DNA of 64,000 bases from Bacteroidota bacterium (lineage in GTDB: Bacteria; Bacteroidota; Bacteroidia; Flavobacteriales; Weeksellaceae), in contig JAEXBS010000006.1 of the NCBI GenBank assembly GCA_023393915.1, positions 1-64,000 of the forward strand. Reading direction: 5' to 3'. Positions 17,742 through 26,285 of this stretch are shown one piece after another. Below the pieces are notes generated by a model that ran no database searches, was not told the origin of the DNA, and saw nothing but the letters and a program-made list of their open reading frames with translations. The position numbers were made by a program, and so were the translations under genes. Numbering within the stretch: position 1 is the stretch's first letter; every line of letters starts with the position of its first letter.

Positions 17742-17972
17742 ATGACTTCATTCTTTTTATTCTTAGGCGATGCATTTCAGTGGAGTTTCGGTTTTTACGA
17801 TATCTTCGGAAATGTTTTAAACTGGATTCTGTTTATAGTATCTTCAGTAATCTTTATTTATTGGTGCTGGGAGCTGGTTGTTCCGCTAGGTAATAACAAA
17901 GATAATGCGTACAAATCTCCATCAAAGGTGAAGCGTCCATATTATGATCCTGAGATTTACAAAAAAGATTAA
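17742..17972 (+). CDS. DUF6341 family small membrane protein
   Basis: 76 residues. One strong transmembrane helix (about residues 25-45, NWILFIVSSVIFIYWCWELV) is followed by a polar tail ending KRPYYDPEIYKKD. The ATG at 17742 is chosen because it follows AAAGGAAATA and leaves room for the promoter. The family is restricted to Flavobacteriia and is found next to DUF6427 genes, as here. Function unknown. Confidence 0.75.
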   Translation: MTSFFLFLGDAFQWSFGFYDIFGNVLNWILFIVSSVIFIYWCWELVVPLGNNKDNAYKSPSKVKRPYYDPEIYKKD

Positions 17973-17989
17973 TTAATTGATTGTTAAGA

Positions 17990-18021
17990 ATACCGCTCTG
18001 ATTTTAGAGCGGTATTTTTTT
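17990..18021 (+). terminator. Terminator of the DUF6341 gene
   Basis: ATACCGCTCT and AGAGCGGTAT form a perfect 10-bp stem followed by six to seven T residues. Confidence 0.92.
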
Positions 18022-18110
18022 ATCTCGATTAAGCAAAAAATACCTAGATCTAGGTATTGGGCACTGCAAAAATAAGATTAACTTTACTCATTAACTCTTT
18101 TACTTGTACT

Positions 18111-18527
18111 ATGAAAAGTTTTTGGGCCTCGTTTTTTGTGTTGTTTATTTTGGGTGGAACGCCCTCTTTGTTTAAGGCGCAAAAGTATCGCTTTGCCGTG
18201 CAAAAGGTCGCCATATCAAGTGAGAACGATGCTGCAGGTAAACATGTCTTTAAGTTCTCAGAGGAAGATGCGGTGATTGACATTGAACAGAAAAAGCTCC
18301 TATTTATAGAAAAAGAAGGAGGGGAGATCCTAGATGAATTTTCACTCGTGCAGTTTTCGCAATATAAGAATACTGAGGAGTCGGTCACATGGAATGGTCT
18401 AACTGCCGATATGGTTGAATTTCGTTTAGAAATTCAAAAAGGACACACGAAATTAGATGATTTGATTTTTTTTCAAGATGGAAAGGAACTAGTGCACATG
18501 CAAGGCTACACAAAAACATTTCCTTAA
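18111..18527 (+). CDS. Unknown secreted protein, copy 1 of a tandem pair
   Basis: About 138 residues after choosing ATG 18111, which gives a clean signal peptide (KSFWASFFVLFILG to FKAQ). The mature part has KYRFAVQKVA, DAAGKHVFKFSEEDAVIDIEQKKL and a GGEILDEF turn. The same order of motifs appears in the neighbour at 18564-18999, so the two are tandem paralogues. The family is not recognised; small beta-rich secreted protein by composition. No catalytic or metal motif is seen. Confidence 0.65.
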   Translation: MKSFWASFFVLFILGGTPSLFKAQKYRFAVQKVAISSENDAAGKHVFKFSEEDAVIDIEQKKLLFIEKEGGEILDEFSLVQFSQYKNTEESVTWNGLTADMVEFRLEIQKGHTKLDDLIFFQDGKELVHMQGYTKTFP

Positions 18528-18563
18528 AACGTTACTAACTAACAATCCGCTTAAATAAAACCT

Positions 18564-18999
18564 ATGAATCCCACGTTATTTTGGTCTTATCGTCCTTTTT
18601 TTGGGCCTTTGCGGCGTTTCTCCTCTTACAGCGCAGTCCTATTATTTTAAAATGGAAAGTGTCGCACACTCAAAGAACGATCGATACGGAAAACATTTGT
18701 ATCTAGATTCGGAGGAAGATTTTATTATCGATCGTGGGCAGATGAAACTGCAGGTCGTTGGGAAAGGGGGAGGAAAGCTTATAAGTGAGGCGCCCCTTGC
18801 AAAAATATCTAACGTGGTCTATTCCGAAATGTTTGAGTCCTGGATCATAATGACTAGTACGGGCTGGAAAGTTGAAATAGGTGTTTATCCCCAGAATACG
18901 GAATCAGATTATTTGATCATTTATCAAGGGGAAGAGGAACTGTATCACTTTCGTGGAAAGGCGATCACCCTGAAGCCCGAAATGATCCCTACACCATAG
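18564..18999 (+). pseudogene. Unknown secreted protein, copy 2 of tandem pair; apparent frameshift in signal peptide
   Basis: From 18568 the open frame encodes a good signal peptide (RYFGLIVLFLGLCGVSPL, then TAQS) and a mature domain parallel to copy 1: YYFKMESVA, DRYGKHLYLDSEEDFIIDRGQMKL, GGGKL. The only nearby ATG (18564) is one base out of frame, and its own frame stops after about 28 codons. Removing one C from the CCC at 18570-18572 would join ATG to the signal peptide. Either a real frameshift, a sequencing error, or initiation at TTG 18601 would explain this; the last would leave a truncated signal. Confidence 0.55.
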
Positions 19000-19008
19000 C
19001 ATGCTTTT

Positions 19009-19449
19009 TTAGGATCCGTGACATGGAATCACTAGAACCGGAATTTTTGAGCTTTTGGTTAGGTCCTTCGTTAGACTCCCTACGAAAACGTCATAAATCC
19101 CACTTCTTCCGTGGGAACCCATGACAATAAAATCAGCCTTCTTTTCCTCGGCGTATTCTAATATAACATCCTTGGCTATTCCTTGGCGAAGAAGATGCTC
19201 GCATTCTACGTCTTGAGCTAAAATTTGCTGCTCTAAATTATTAAGTAATTTAAGTTCTTCCTTAATCTCGTTTTGTTCCACTTCGGGAAAATACTGAAAG
19301 CCCATGTCCCCGATGGCAAATCCTATATCTGAAGGTGCGACATGAATCAAAAATATTTTACCGTCTGTCCTTTTGGCAAAGTCAATCGCCGCTTGCACCA
19401 ATTGGTCGGTTGAGTCGGAAAAATCCACTGGAAATACAATATGGGTCAT
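19009..19449 (-). CDS. Universal stress protein (UspA family)
   Basis: 146 residues, a single Usp domain. The N-terminus has IVFPVDFSDSTDQLV. The C-terminal nucleotide-binding signature is GSHGRSGIYDVFVGS (G-2x-G-9x-G-S), so an ATP-binding type is expected. Usp proteins adjust stress survival by poorly defined means. It is monocistronic and convergent with the tandem secreted genes. Confidence 0.92.
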   Translation of the reverse strand: MTHIVFPVDFSDSTDQLVQAAIDFAKRTDGKIFLIHVAPSDIGFAIGDMGFQYFPEVEQNEIKEELKLLNNLEQQILAQDVECEHLLRQGIAKDVILEYAEEKKADFIVMGSHGRSGIYDVFVGSLTKDLTKSSKIPVLVIPCHGS

Positions 19450-19558
19450 GATGAGTAGGTTTTATTGGTTTCAATAAAGTTAACTCTTTTTTTTAATTTC
19501 TAAAAGTTGACAAGAAGGTTTAACATATATTTAATTCTTTCCTATGGGAGAATTCACT

Positions 19559-19566
19559 TAATTTTG
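19559..19566 (+). promoter_or_regulatory. -7 promoter element of the NPP phosphodiesterase gene
   Basis: TAATTTTG, 18 bases before the ATG at 19585. It sits within a longer upstream open frame, which argues for the later start. Confidence 0.5.
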
Positions 19567-19584
19567 CATTGGATTAAATTCTTT

Positions 19585-20862
19585 ATGATGAAATTGAATC
19601 GTACCCTTCTTCTTATTTTTCTTTTTAGCTCAATTTTTTCGTTAGCCCAAGTGGACACTGCTCAAGTCGTGGTTCCCGGAAGAGAGAATTCCACTAAGGC
19701 CTTAAAGAAACCCTATGTGATTTTAATCTCAGCGGACGGTTTTCGCTACGATTACGCGAAGAAATTCGGTGCAAAGTATCTTTTGGATTTGGCTGAGAAA
19801 GGAACTCAGGCGAGTTCGATGCGGCCTTCCTATCCTTCAGTTACAGGCCCTAATCATTACGCACTAATAACGGGACTCTATCCTTCCCATAGTGGATTTG
19901 TTGACAATTATTTTTACGATACTAAAAGAGAGGACTTTTTCTCTATGAGTAGAAGAGAGAAAATCACCGACGGTTCTTGGCTCAAAGGTCTTCCTCTATG
20001 GGGGCTAGCAGAAAAAAGTGGGGTGCTTTCGGCTTCGCTCTTTTGGGTTGCTTCGAACGGTACGGCCGGAGGTGTTCGTCCTTCCTATTATTACGAGTAC
20101 CATGAGCAGTTTGATGCAAAGAAACGGGTGGACGTTGTAGTGGATTGGTTAAAATTGCCAGCAGAAAAAAGACCTCATTTTATTAGTATGTACTTTTTTG
20201 AAGTGGATAAAATGGGCCACCTCCACGGTCCCGATTCGAAAGAAACGCGTGAGGCGGTACTTTTAGTGGACCAGGCGGTAGGAGACCTAGTTCAAAGAGT
20301 TGAGGCGCTAGGCTTAGAGGATGTCCATTTTATTTTTGTTTCGGACCACGGTATGATAGGGGTGGATTTAGAAAATCCTTTGGAAATACCTGCTCTTCTT
20401 CAGGACGAGACCAAATTCCGATTCGTTAATGCACAGACCCTTCTTCGTATTCAAGTAAAAGACCCAAATGAAATTGGAGCAACGTACGAAAAATTGAAAA
20501 GAGAAAAAACTTCCGATTATAAAGTTTATTTAGCTTCGAAATTCCCGAAATGGCTTCACTACTCTAAATCAGATGATGTTTTTGGAACCCGAATGGGAGA
20601 CATTTACCTGGTTCCAAAAAAAGGAAAAGTGTTTTTGAGTTCAAAGGATTATCCCACCCCAGGTAAACACGGCTACGATCCAAAGAAAGTAAAGGAAATG
20701 CACAGCGTTTTTTATGGTATTGGTCCTAGATTTAAAGAAGGAAAAACGGTAGGAAGTTTTCCTAACGTGAATGTCTATCCTATCGTAGCTGAAATCCTAA
20801 ATCTTCCCTTCTCGCATCCAATCGATGGGAATTCTAGGACGGTGAAAAAAGTACTGAAGTAA
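19585..20862 (+). CDS. Nucleotide pyrophosphatase/phosphodiesterase, alkaline-phosphatase superfamily
   Basis: About 425 residues, secreted (signal NRTLLLIFLFSSIFSLAQ). Metal ligands and motifs: SADGFRYDY (first Asp), VTGPNHYALITGLYPSHSG with the Thr nucleophile, FEVDKMGHLHGPD, FVSDHGM and KHGYDP. The order matches ecto-NPP enzymes, which hydrolyse nucleotide or phosphodiester bonds with two zinc ions. The residue after the Thr is Gly, whereas many NPPs have Phe, which may alter substrate fit. The start at 19585 (or 19588) places the promoter and signal peptide correctly. Confidence 0.85.
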   Translation: MMKLNRTLLLIFLFSSIFSLAQVDTAQVVVPGRENSTKALKKPYVILISADGFRYDYAKKFGAKYLLDLAEKGTQASSMRPSYPSVTGPNHYALITGLYPSHSGFVDNYFYDTKREDFFSMSRREKITDGSWLKGLPLWGLAEKSGVLSASLFWVASNGTAGGVRPSYYYEYHEQFDAKKRVDVVVDWLKLPAEKRPHFISMYFFEVDKMGHLHGPDSKETREAVLLVDQAVGDLVQRVEALGLEDVHFIFVSDHGMIGVDLENPLEIPALLQDETKFRFVNAQTLLRIQVKDPNEIGATYEKLKREKTSDYKVYLASKFPKWLHYSKSDDVFGTRMGDIYLVPKKGKVFLSSKDYPTPGKHGYDPKKVKEMHSVFYGIGPRFKEGKTVGSFPNVNVYPIVAEILNLPFSHPIDGNSRTVKKVLK

Positions 20863-20872
20863 AGGTAATTCT

Positions 20873-22354
20873 TTAGTCTTCTTTTAAAACGTAAACGGAG
20901 AGGCTTCCTGCAGGGCATGGGAAATCACCCCATCCTTCATTGTCAATCTCAATTTCTTCTTGTGAATTTCCTAAAAGGTCGTAGAATCTTTTTCCAGCGT
21001 AACGCGATCCTATTTCCATTGGAATCGTATAGGCCTCAAAATTGGAAAGTGTTACTGCAAGGCCTGAGTGCTGCTCATCTCCTTCTCGGGTCCAACCTAC
21101 AGCGTTCTTCCCATCGAAGAAATCCCTTTGCATCCCGTAGGCGAAATTTTTTCGAGCTGTGAGAAGCTCTTCAATGTGCGCGGTCTTAGAGAGATGGATT
21201 TCATAGGAATTTCCATCCTTTCCGTGGTCTTCGTAAGAAGCTCCATAAAGATCAGGGGCGAAAAGACAAGGAACACCTTCTTGCCGAAGTAAAATAAAGG
21301 CGTAGGCTAGTGGCTTGAACCAGGCTTCGACTGGAGCTTCTAATTGTTGAAGGGGTTGGGTGTCGTGATTGTCCACCACCGTTACGGCTAAATCCGGTCT
21401 TGCGCTGACCAGAGTATCTTTTAAAAGGTTTCTTAAATCAAATTCAGCGCCTTGATTGGAGGCCTGATGAAATAGGTGTTGAAGGGAAGCATCAAAAAGA
21501 CTCATGCATCCTTTGGTGGCTTCAATGTAGTCCAATAAGAGAGGGAGGTGCCCTGGTGCCCAGTATTCTCCAACAGCGAAGAGGTTTTTTCCGGTATTGG
21601 AGCGTAAATTGTTGAGCCATTCCTGATAGAATCTAGGACTTTGGTGTTTTACTGCATCGAGCCGAACTCCATCAAAGAAGATTTGTTCGTGGTACCAACT
21701 GCCCCAATGTCCTAGTTCTTCGCGAACAAAAGGATTTCGGTGCTCAATGTCGTTGTACATTAAATAATCGTAATTGCCTTTCTCATAACCAATGACTTCT
21801 TCCCAACCTTCTCCGAATTCATTAATGATCTGGTAGATGCCTCCTTCTCTTCCTTCAGCGAAATCAACGCCTGAGAAACAACTAAAATTCCACTCAAAAT
21901 CTGAATATTTCCCTTGGCGCCCTGGAAACGTGAATCGAGTATAGCTTTCTATTTCAAAAGGTTCCGAAAGGTTTTCTTGTCGGTTGTGTTCGCTAACTTC
22001 CACTACGTGGAATTTTTCTTTTTCGTCTCCTCCCGCTTTATGGTTGATGACAATATCAGCTATTATTCCAATGCCTTCTTCTTGGAGCGCCTTACAGGCT
22101 GAGAGGAGTTGCTCTTTGGTTCCGTACTTAGTGGCAACGGTTCCTTTTTGGTCAAATTCCCCTAAATCAAACAGATCGTAAGGATCGTAACCTACCGAAT
22201 AGCCACCGCCAGCGGATTTATAGGCAGGTGGAATCCACACAGAAGTAATACCTAAAGAGGTTAAATAGGGCGCCGATTCTTTTAATTGATCGTAGAATGC
22301 GGCGTTTCCTTCACTGTACCAATGGAAACTTTGAAAAAGTGTAGGGTTCATCAT
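20873..22354 (-). CDS. Cytoplasmic alpha-amylase (GH13)
   Basis: 493 residues without a signal peptide, typical of intracellular GH13_5 amylases. TIM-barrel motifs: ADIVINHKAGG (region I), FDGVRLDAVKH (II, nucleophile Asp), AVGEYWAPG (III, acid/base Glu) and TVVDNHDTQ (IV). The Ca-binding region and C-terminal beta domain (VYVLKED end) are present. It cleaves internal alpha-1,4-glucan bonds, likely in glycogen or maltodextrin turnover. A second, secreted GH13 is encoded at 36949-38436. Confidence 0.93.
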   Translation of the reverse strand: MMNPTLFQSFHWYSEGNAAFYDQLKESAPYLTSLGITSVWIPPAYKSAGGGYSVGYDPYDLFDLGEFDQKGTVATKYGTKEQLLSACKALQEEGIGIIADIVINHKAGGDEKEKFHVVEVSEHNRQENLSEPFEIESYTRFTFPGRQGKYSDFEWNFSCFSGVDFAEGREGGIYQIINEFGEGWEEVIGYEKGNYDYLMYNDIEHRNPFVREELGHWGSWYHEQIFFDGVRLDAVKHQSPRFYQEWLNNLRSNTGKNLFAVGEYWAPGHLPLLLDYIEATKGCMSLFDASLQHLFHQASNQGAEFDLRNLLKDTLVSARPDLAVTVVDNHDTQPLQQLEAPVEAWFKPLAYAFILLRQEGVPCLFAPDLYGASYEDHGKDGNSYEIHLSKTAHIEELLTARKNFAYGMQRDFFDGKNAVGWTREGDEQHSGLAVTLSNFEAYTIPMEIGSRYAGKRFYDLLGNSQEEIEIDNEGWGDFPCPAGSLSVYVLKED

Positions 22355-22419
22355 TTGGAAAGGTTAGCGCGGTTTTAACGAAGTTACGAAAAGCCACATA
22401 ATAAAGCAGGATTAATTTC

Positions 22420-25239
22420 TTACTCTCCAAAGCGTTTGATTTCAACCTTACGTTCCCTAATTTTTAGTATGGTTGTCGGTAACCTGGAAATCTCGTTTTT
22501 TTTGGCCTCTATCCGTTGAGGTGGAGTATCGACGTATACGTGTTGCTGAAGTGCATCGGAATCAACGTGAACTTCATATTTTCCTAGGGGGACATACGCA
22601 TTGAATTTTCCTTTTTCGTCTGTATAGAAAGTGAATATTCTTTTGTTTTGGTACTTAAAAAGTACCGGTATTCCAGAGAGAACGCTCAATACTTCATACT
22701 GATTTTTGTTATAGGTGTCGTATCTTAATTGTCCAGAGATTCGTCCTGTTTCCGCAAGCGCTAAAGTAAGTTTCTCGGAGCGGGAATTAAGATTAATTGA
22801 AATTGGATCTGAGAACCATTCATTTTCGTTAGAACGAATGGTATAGTCACCATAAGGGACTCTTCTATAACGAATCATTCCGTCCTTGCCGGTGATAAAG
22901 ATGGTTTTATTGATACTTATCTTTTTTCCTACCGCCGGCTGATCAAATTCAAGATCGTAAGTGCCATTGTTATTTAAATCATGGTAGATATAAACTTCAA
23001 TGGTTCCGTTTTTATAATCAACATTAGGATCACCAATTTCGGGAAGCGATTGAGTGATTCCAAATTGTACATATGAGCTTGAATACTTATAAGAGTCACG
23101 AGCAAAATTGCTGTACGTATAGTAACCAAATATCTTAGTATTCTTCCATAGATTGTAACTGACATTAGTAGAGCCCGAAATACTGTTGCCTAGGAAAGAG
23201 TCTTTACTAGCCATTGCGTTAAGGTACCAATTGAGTTTTTTATTGCTGTTTTGCATTTGGTAACTGACCAAGGCAGAAAAACGATCATTGCCATTGGATA
23301 AGGTCAGGTTTCTTGCCCCTTCATAGAATTGGAAATTCCCTTTCTGAGCCATTAAGCTTACCGTTAGGTTAGAGAAATAATAGTTCAGCTGGCCTTTGAA
23401 AATATAGTTTGCTTTAGTGTAATCTAAATATCGTGAAAGTCCTTGAGAAAGATTGAGTGAGAATCGGTGTTTGTAATTATTAGTAGAGACGCTCGCATTC
23501 GTTGAGAGGTATACTGACTGAAATTCTATTGGCTTTAATTCTTGTGAACCATCAGCGTAGCTCAATGAACGTTCCGATTGGTAGAGCGGGGTTACGGTTA
23601 GGCTAAAATTATTGTCGAATCTGAAGTTTCCACCTAGTTCTAGACGATTTCTTTTCGTTTCTGTAGCAAAATTGAATAGTGGGCTGATTGATTTTGGGTT
23701 GTAAATACTTAAGTGGTAACCGAGCCAGTAATTGTGTTTTCCCACTGCGCGACCTATTCTTTGGTCCAGTTGGAGCGAGCCTTTTCGGATTCCAGGGTAG
23801 TAGGGGGATGAATAATAATTTTGAGTATTTAAAGTATACTTTCTGTATTTAGTTGTTAAGTTAAAGCCAATGGCCAATGAGTTTTTCTGTTTAGGATCAT
23901 ATAAGCTGCTCTTGTCGAGGTCTTCATTCTGCCTATTTTCGGTATAACCATAACCTGCAACTATGCTGTAACTCGAATTTATTCCATTGTGTTGATAGGT
24001 AGAATTAGCAAGCAAACTCTTAGTATACTGATCAATATCGTAAACTAGATCTGTTTGCAGTTCAGAATTGCTAGTTAATTTGTAGGTTTTGGTTGCAAAG
24101 GCGCTATAGCCATAGGGAGAGTCATTTGTATTTAACGGGGAGAAAAGGTCATATGCCTTTTCTAAGGCTCCAATCTTATAGCTGGATTTTTTTCCAGGTC
24201 TCGAACTTGAGTAAAACTCGACCCCTCTTCCGTTCATACTAATATCTAAATCCGTACCCGCAATGTTTCCAAACCTCACTCCTTTGCCATTGTACTCCAA
24301 ATCCAAAAAGGTATTCTGGAATATAGTGGATAGGCCAGGATTGCTATAGTGCAAAGCATGAACACTTAATTTAGAAGTTAGACTTCTAGCATTAATCGTA
24401 GTGTTTAGGTCAAAGACTTGCGTAGATTCATTTTTGCCAAAAGGATTGCTTATGCTCCAACCTACTTCATTCTGGTAGGCTCGATTAGCCAATAGTCGTT
24501 GGAGATTGGGATCTGAATACCGTCGGTTCCCGAGTGCGTTTTGAACTAAGATCATAACGTTTCCAATGTATTCATTGTGCTCACTGACCATCGCTATGTT
24601 TACATTGAATAACTCTTGGTCGAGAAGATCTTTATCAATAATTTTTGAAAATTGTACAGGTACGGTAGTATAGGAATTTACTTCGACTGTTTTTTCGATT
24701 GAAATCAGACTTCCGCCTATCGTAGGGATTGTTGCAATCAGTTTTACTCGTTCCTTTAAGTTCCCACCATTTATAATTTTAGTTTCAAGGCGAAGTGAGT
24801 CCCCTAATTGATGAATGACTTCTTGTGGAGAAGGTGTAATTATTTTAAGTGATCGCTTGGTCTCTATTTGAAGTTTAGTAGTGTGCTTTGCAACTACCTT
24901 ACCGTTACTATCATAAAGTTTAAATTCAATTGGTGATTCGCCAGCGGGCTGTATTTTTGTAATGAAAATTTGAAAATTATGGAACTCCTTTTCATTTGGT
25001 TTAAGCGTTATTTTCGAACTTTTCTTTAAAAAATTTAAACGCTCAGAACCTGATACTTGAAGTAAAAACTGTCCTTCTAACTCACTTTTATTTTCTACAT
25101 GGACCACAAGACCTATTAATTGATTGTTAGATCCATGAATGATGGAATCACTCTTAAGGAGTAGTCTATCGTTCTGTGCAAAAATGAATTGTACTGAGCA
25201 AAGAAAGAAGCCTAAAAGTAGTAGTGATCTAAAAGGCAT
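22420..25239 (-). CDS. Usher-like outer-membrane assembly barrel of a chaperone-usher-type locus
   Basis: 939 residues, usher-sized. A signal peptide ends near FAQN (residue 22). About 25-230 looks like two Ig-like beta domains (VVHVENKSELEGQFLLQVSG; RLETKIINGGNLKE). About 240-755 is dense in alternating aromatic/polar strands with Tyr/Asn-rich turns, as in a large outer-membrane barrel. Then come an SdrB-like domain (IEVYIYHDLNNNGTYDLEFD to YRRVPYGDYTI, about 755-830) and a CarboxypepD_reg-like domain (ISGQLRYDTY to PLGKYEVHVD). No classical FimD signature was recognised. The role as usher is inferred from size, topology and the pilin-chaperone-adhesin genes directly upstream; the gap to the adhesin gene is eight bases. 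Confidence 0.6.
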   Translation of the reverse strand: MPFRSLLLLGFFLCSVQFIFAQNDRLLLKSDSIIHGSNNQLIGLVVHVENKSELEGQFLLQVSGSERLNFLKKSSKITLKPNEKEFHNFQIFITKIQPAGESPIEFKLYDSNGKVVAKHTTKLQIETKRSLKIITPSPQEVIHQLGDSLRLETKIINGGNLKERVKLIATIPTIGGSLISIEKTVEVNSYTTVPVQFSKIIDKDLLDQELFNVNIAMVSEHNEYIGNVMILVQNALGNRRYSDPNLQRLLANRAYQNEVGWSISNPFGKNESTQVFDLNTTINARSLTSKLSVHALHYSNPGLSTIFQNTFLDLEYNGKGVRFGNIAGTDLDISMNGRGVEFYSSSRPGKKSSYKIGALEKAYDLFSPLNTNDSPYGYSAFATKTYKLTSNSELQTDLVYDIDQYTKSLLANSTYQHNGINSSYSIVAGYGYTENRQNEDLDKSSLYDPKQKNSLAIGFNLTTKYRKYTLNTQNYYSSPYYPGIRKGSLQLDQRIGRAVGKHNYWLGYHLSIYNPKSISPLFNFATETKRNRLELGGNFRFDNNFSLTVTPLYQSERSLSYADGSQELKPIEFQSVYLSTNASVSTNNYKHRFSLNLSQGLSRYLDYTKANYIFKGQLNYYFSNLTVSLMAQKGNFQFYEGARNLTLSNGNDRFSALVSYQMQNSNKKLNWYLNAMASKDSFLGNSISGSTNVSYNLWKNTKIFGYYTYSNFARDSYKYSSSYVQFGITQSLPEIGDPNVDYKNGTIEVYIYHDLNNNGTYDLEFDQPAVGKKISINKTIFITGKDGMIRYRRVPYGDYTIRSNENEWFSDPISINLNSRSEKLTLALAETGRISGQLRYDTYNKNQYEVLSVLSGIPVLFKYQNKRIFTFYTDEKGKFNAYVPLGKYEVHVDSDALQQHVYVDTPPQRIEAKKNEISRLPTTILKIRERKVEIKRFGE

Positions 25240-25247
25240 AACTAATC

Positions 25248-26285
25248 TTATTGTGGTGTCAAACTGTAGAGTAGAGTACCGCTGTAAGTTTCGTATGGCT
25301 TATTAAAAAAACCTGCATTTATTGCTGGTGGGGTAATCTTATATTGTAGATCATACCATCTTGTCGTCGAATGTGCCTGTGAATTTAATACCGCTTGTTC
25401 TGAAGTTGATAAGCTTACTTCAGGTCCTTGAATTCCATTTTCGTTATCTTTAAGAGAAAGTTTTAAAGAACTCATAGGTAGAGTAGAGGAATTACTGGCT
25501 AGTTGGTCCGAAAGGGAGTAGACTTGGATCGAGTAGGGAGTGTTTGAAATAACGGAAATAGCTCGTTCCTGCTTAACAGATACTCCATTTGCGTAATCTG
25601 TAGGAGTTTTGAACTCCAAGAGAACATTTGAAGCTGCTGGACTTAGGGTGAGAACATATGTTTGTTCTACCGGAGGAGTGTCGGTAGGACGGATTCTCAT
25701 ATCAAAAGATAGATTAGCAGGTATACCACTCGGCATAATATTCCCGTTTTTATCCCGAAACTCAATAGCTAGATTCACTTGAAAATTATTCCAACTAAAG
25801 TGTCTTTTCATCCAAGCCCCTGGCTGTGCAACGATATCGTAAATAATATCAATACCTAAATATTTTTCGTGTTGTGCTAGGTTGTATTTAGAGGCTGGAA
25901 CCAACCCTGTTATTACTTCTGAAAAAGGAACAAAAGTAGTAATAGCTCCTATGTTCCCTACTGATGGGATAATTCCCTGTTCATTAGCACCATTGGGATT
26001 TACGCGATTGAGTACAAAGCCAAGTTTCTGTAAATCGGTTGGAGACAATGTTGTGACTCCATTTGTGATGGGTCCTAGTACTCTAAAGTGGAGTGACCAC
26101 TCACTCAAATTAGGATTTCGTGGTCCTGAATCCAAATCCATTTTTAAATGGATTAAATTTGATGAGATTGCTCCTCCGTATGATTTTATATCTAGCCATC
26201 CAGCGTTATGGGGTCTAAATTTAAAATCTTGCCCAAAAACGATAGTTCCTAGGAGCAGTCCTAGTAGGAGAATTACTTTATTCAT
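25248..26285 (-). CDS. Two-domain tip-adhesin-like subunit
   Basis: 345 residues with a signal peptide (KVILLLGLLLGTIVFGQ). The N-terminal domain (about 20-205) is unrelated to anything I recognise. The C-terminal domain (about 208-345) resembles the neighbouring pilin-like subunit: FKTPTDYANGVSVKQERAIS lines up with YKTELDYAKGVNTTQADHLT, and both end in YS-x-T-x-x-YS. An N-terminal effector domain plus C-terminal pilin domain is the layout of FimH-type tip adhesins. The start overlaps the chaperone stop by eight bases and the usher-like gene follows after eight bases, so translation is tightly coupled. The ligand is unknown. Confidence 0.6.
   Translation of the reverse strand: MNKVILLLGLLLGTIVFGQDFKFRPHNAGWLDIKSYGGAISSNLIHLKMDLDSGPRNPNLSEWSLHFRVLGPITNGVTTLSPTDLQKLGFVLNRVNPNGANEQGIIPSVGNIGAITTFVPFSEVITGLVPASKYNLAQHEKYLGIDIIYDIVAQPGAWMKRHFSWNNFQVNLAIEFRDKNGNIMPSGIPANLSFDMRIRPTDTPPVEQTYVLTLSPAASNVLLEFKTPTDYANGVSVKQERAISVISNTPYSIQVYSLSDQLASNSSTLPMSSLKLSLKDNENGIQGPEVSLSTSEQAVLNSQAHSTTRWYDLQYKITPPAINAGFFNKPYETYSGTLLYSLTPQ

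Noticed and set aside
22420..25239. TonB-dependent receptor
   Set aside because: No plug domain or TonB-box region after the signal peptide; the N-terminus is Ig-like and the neighbours are pilin- and chaperone-like.
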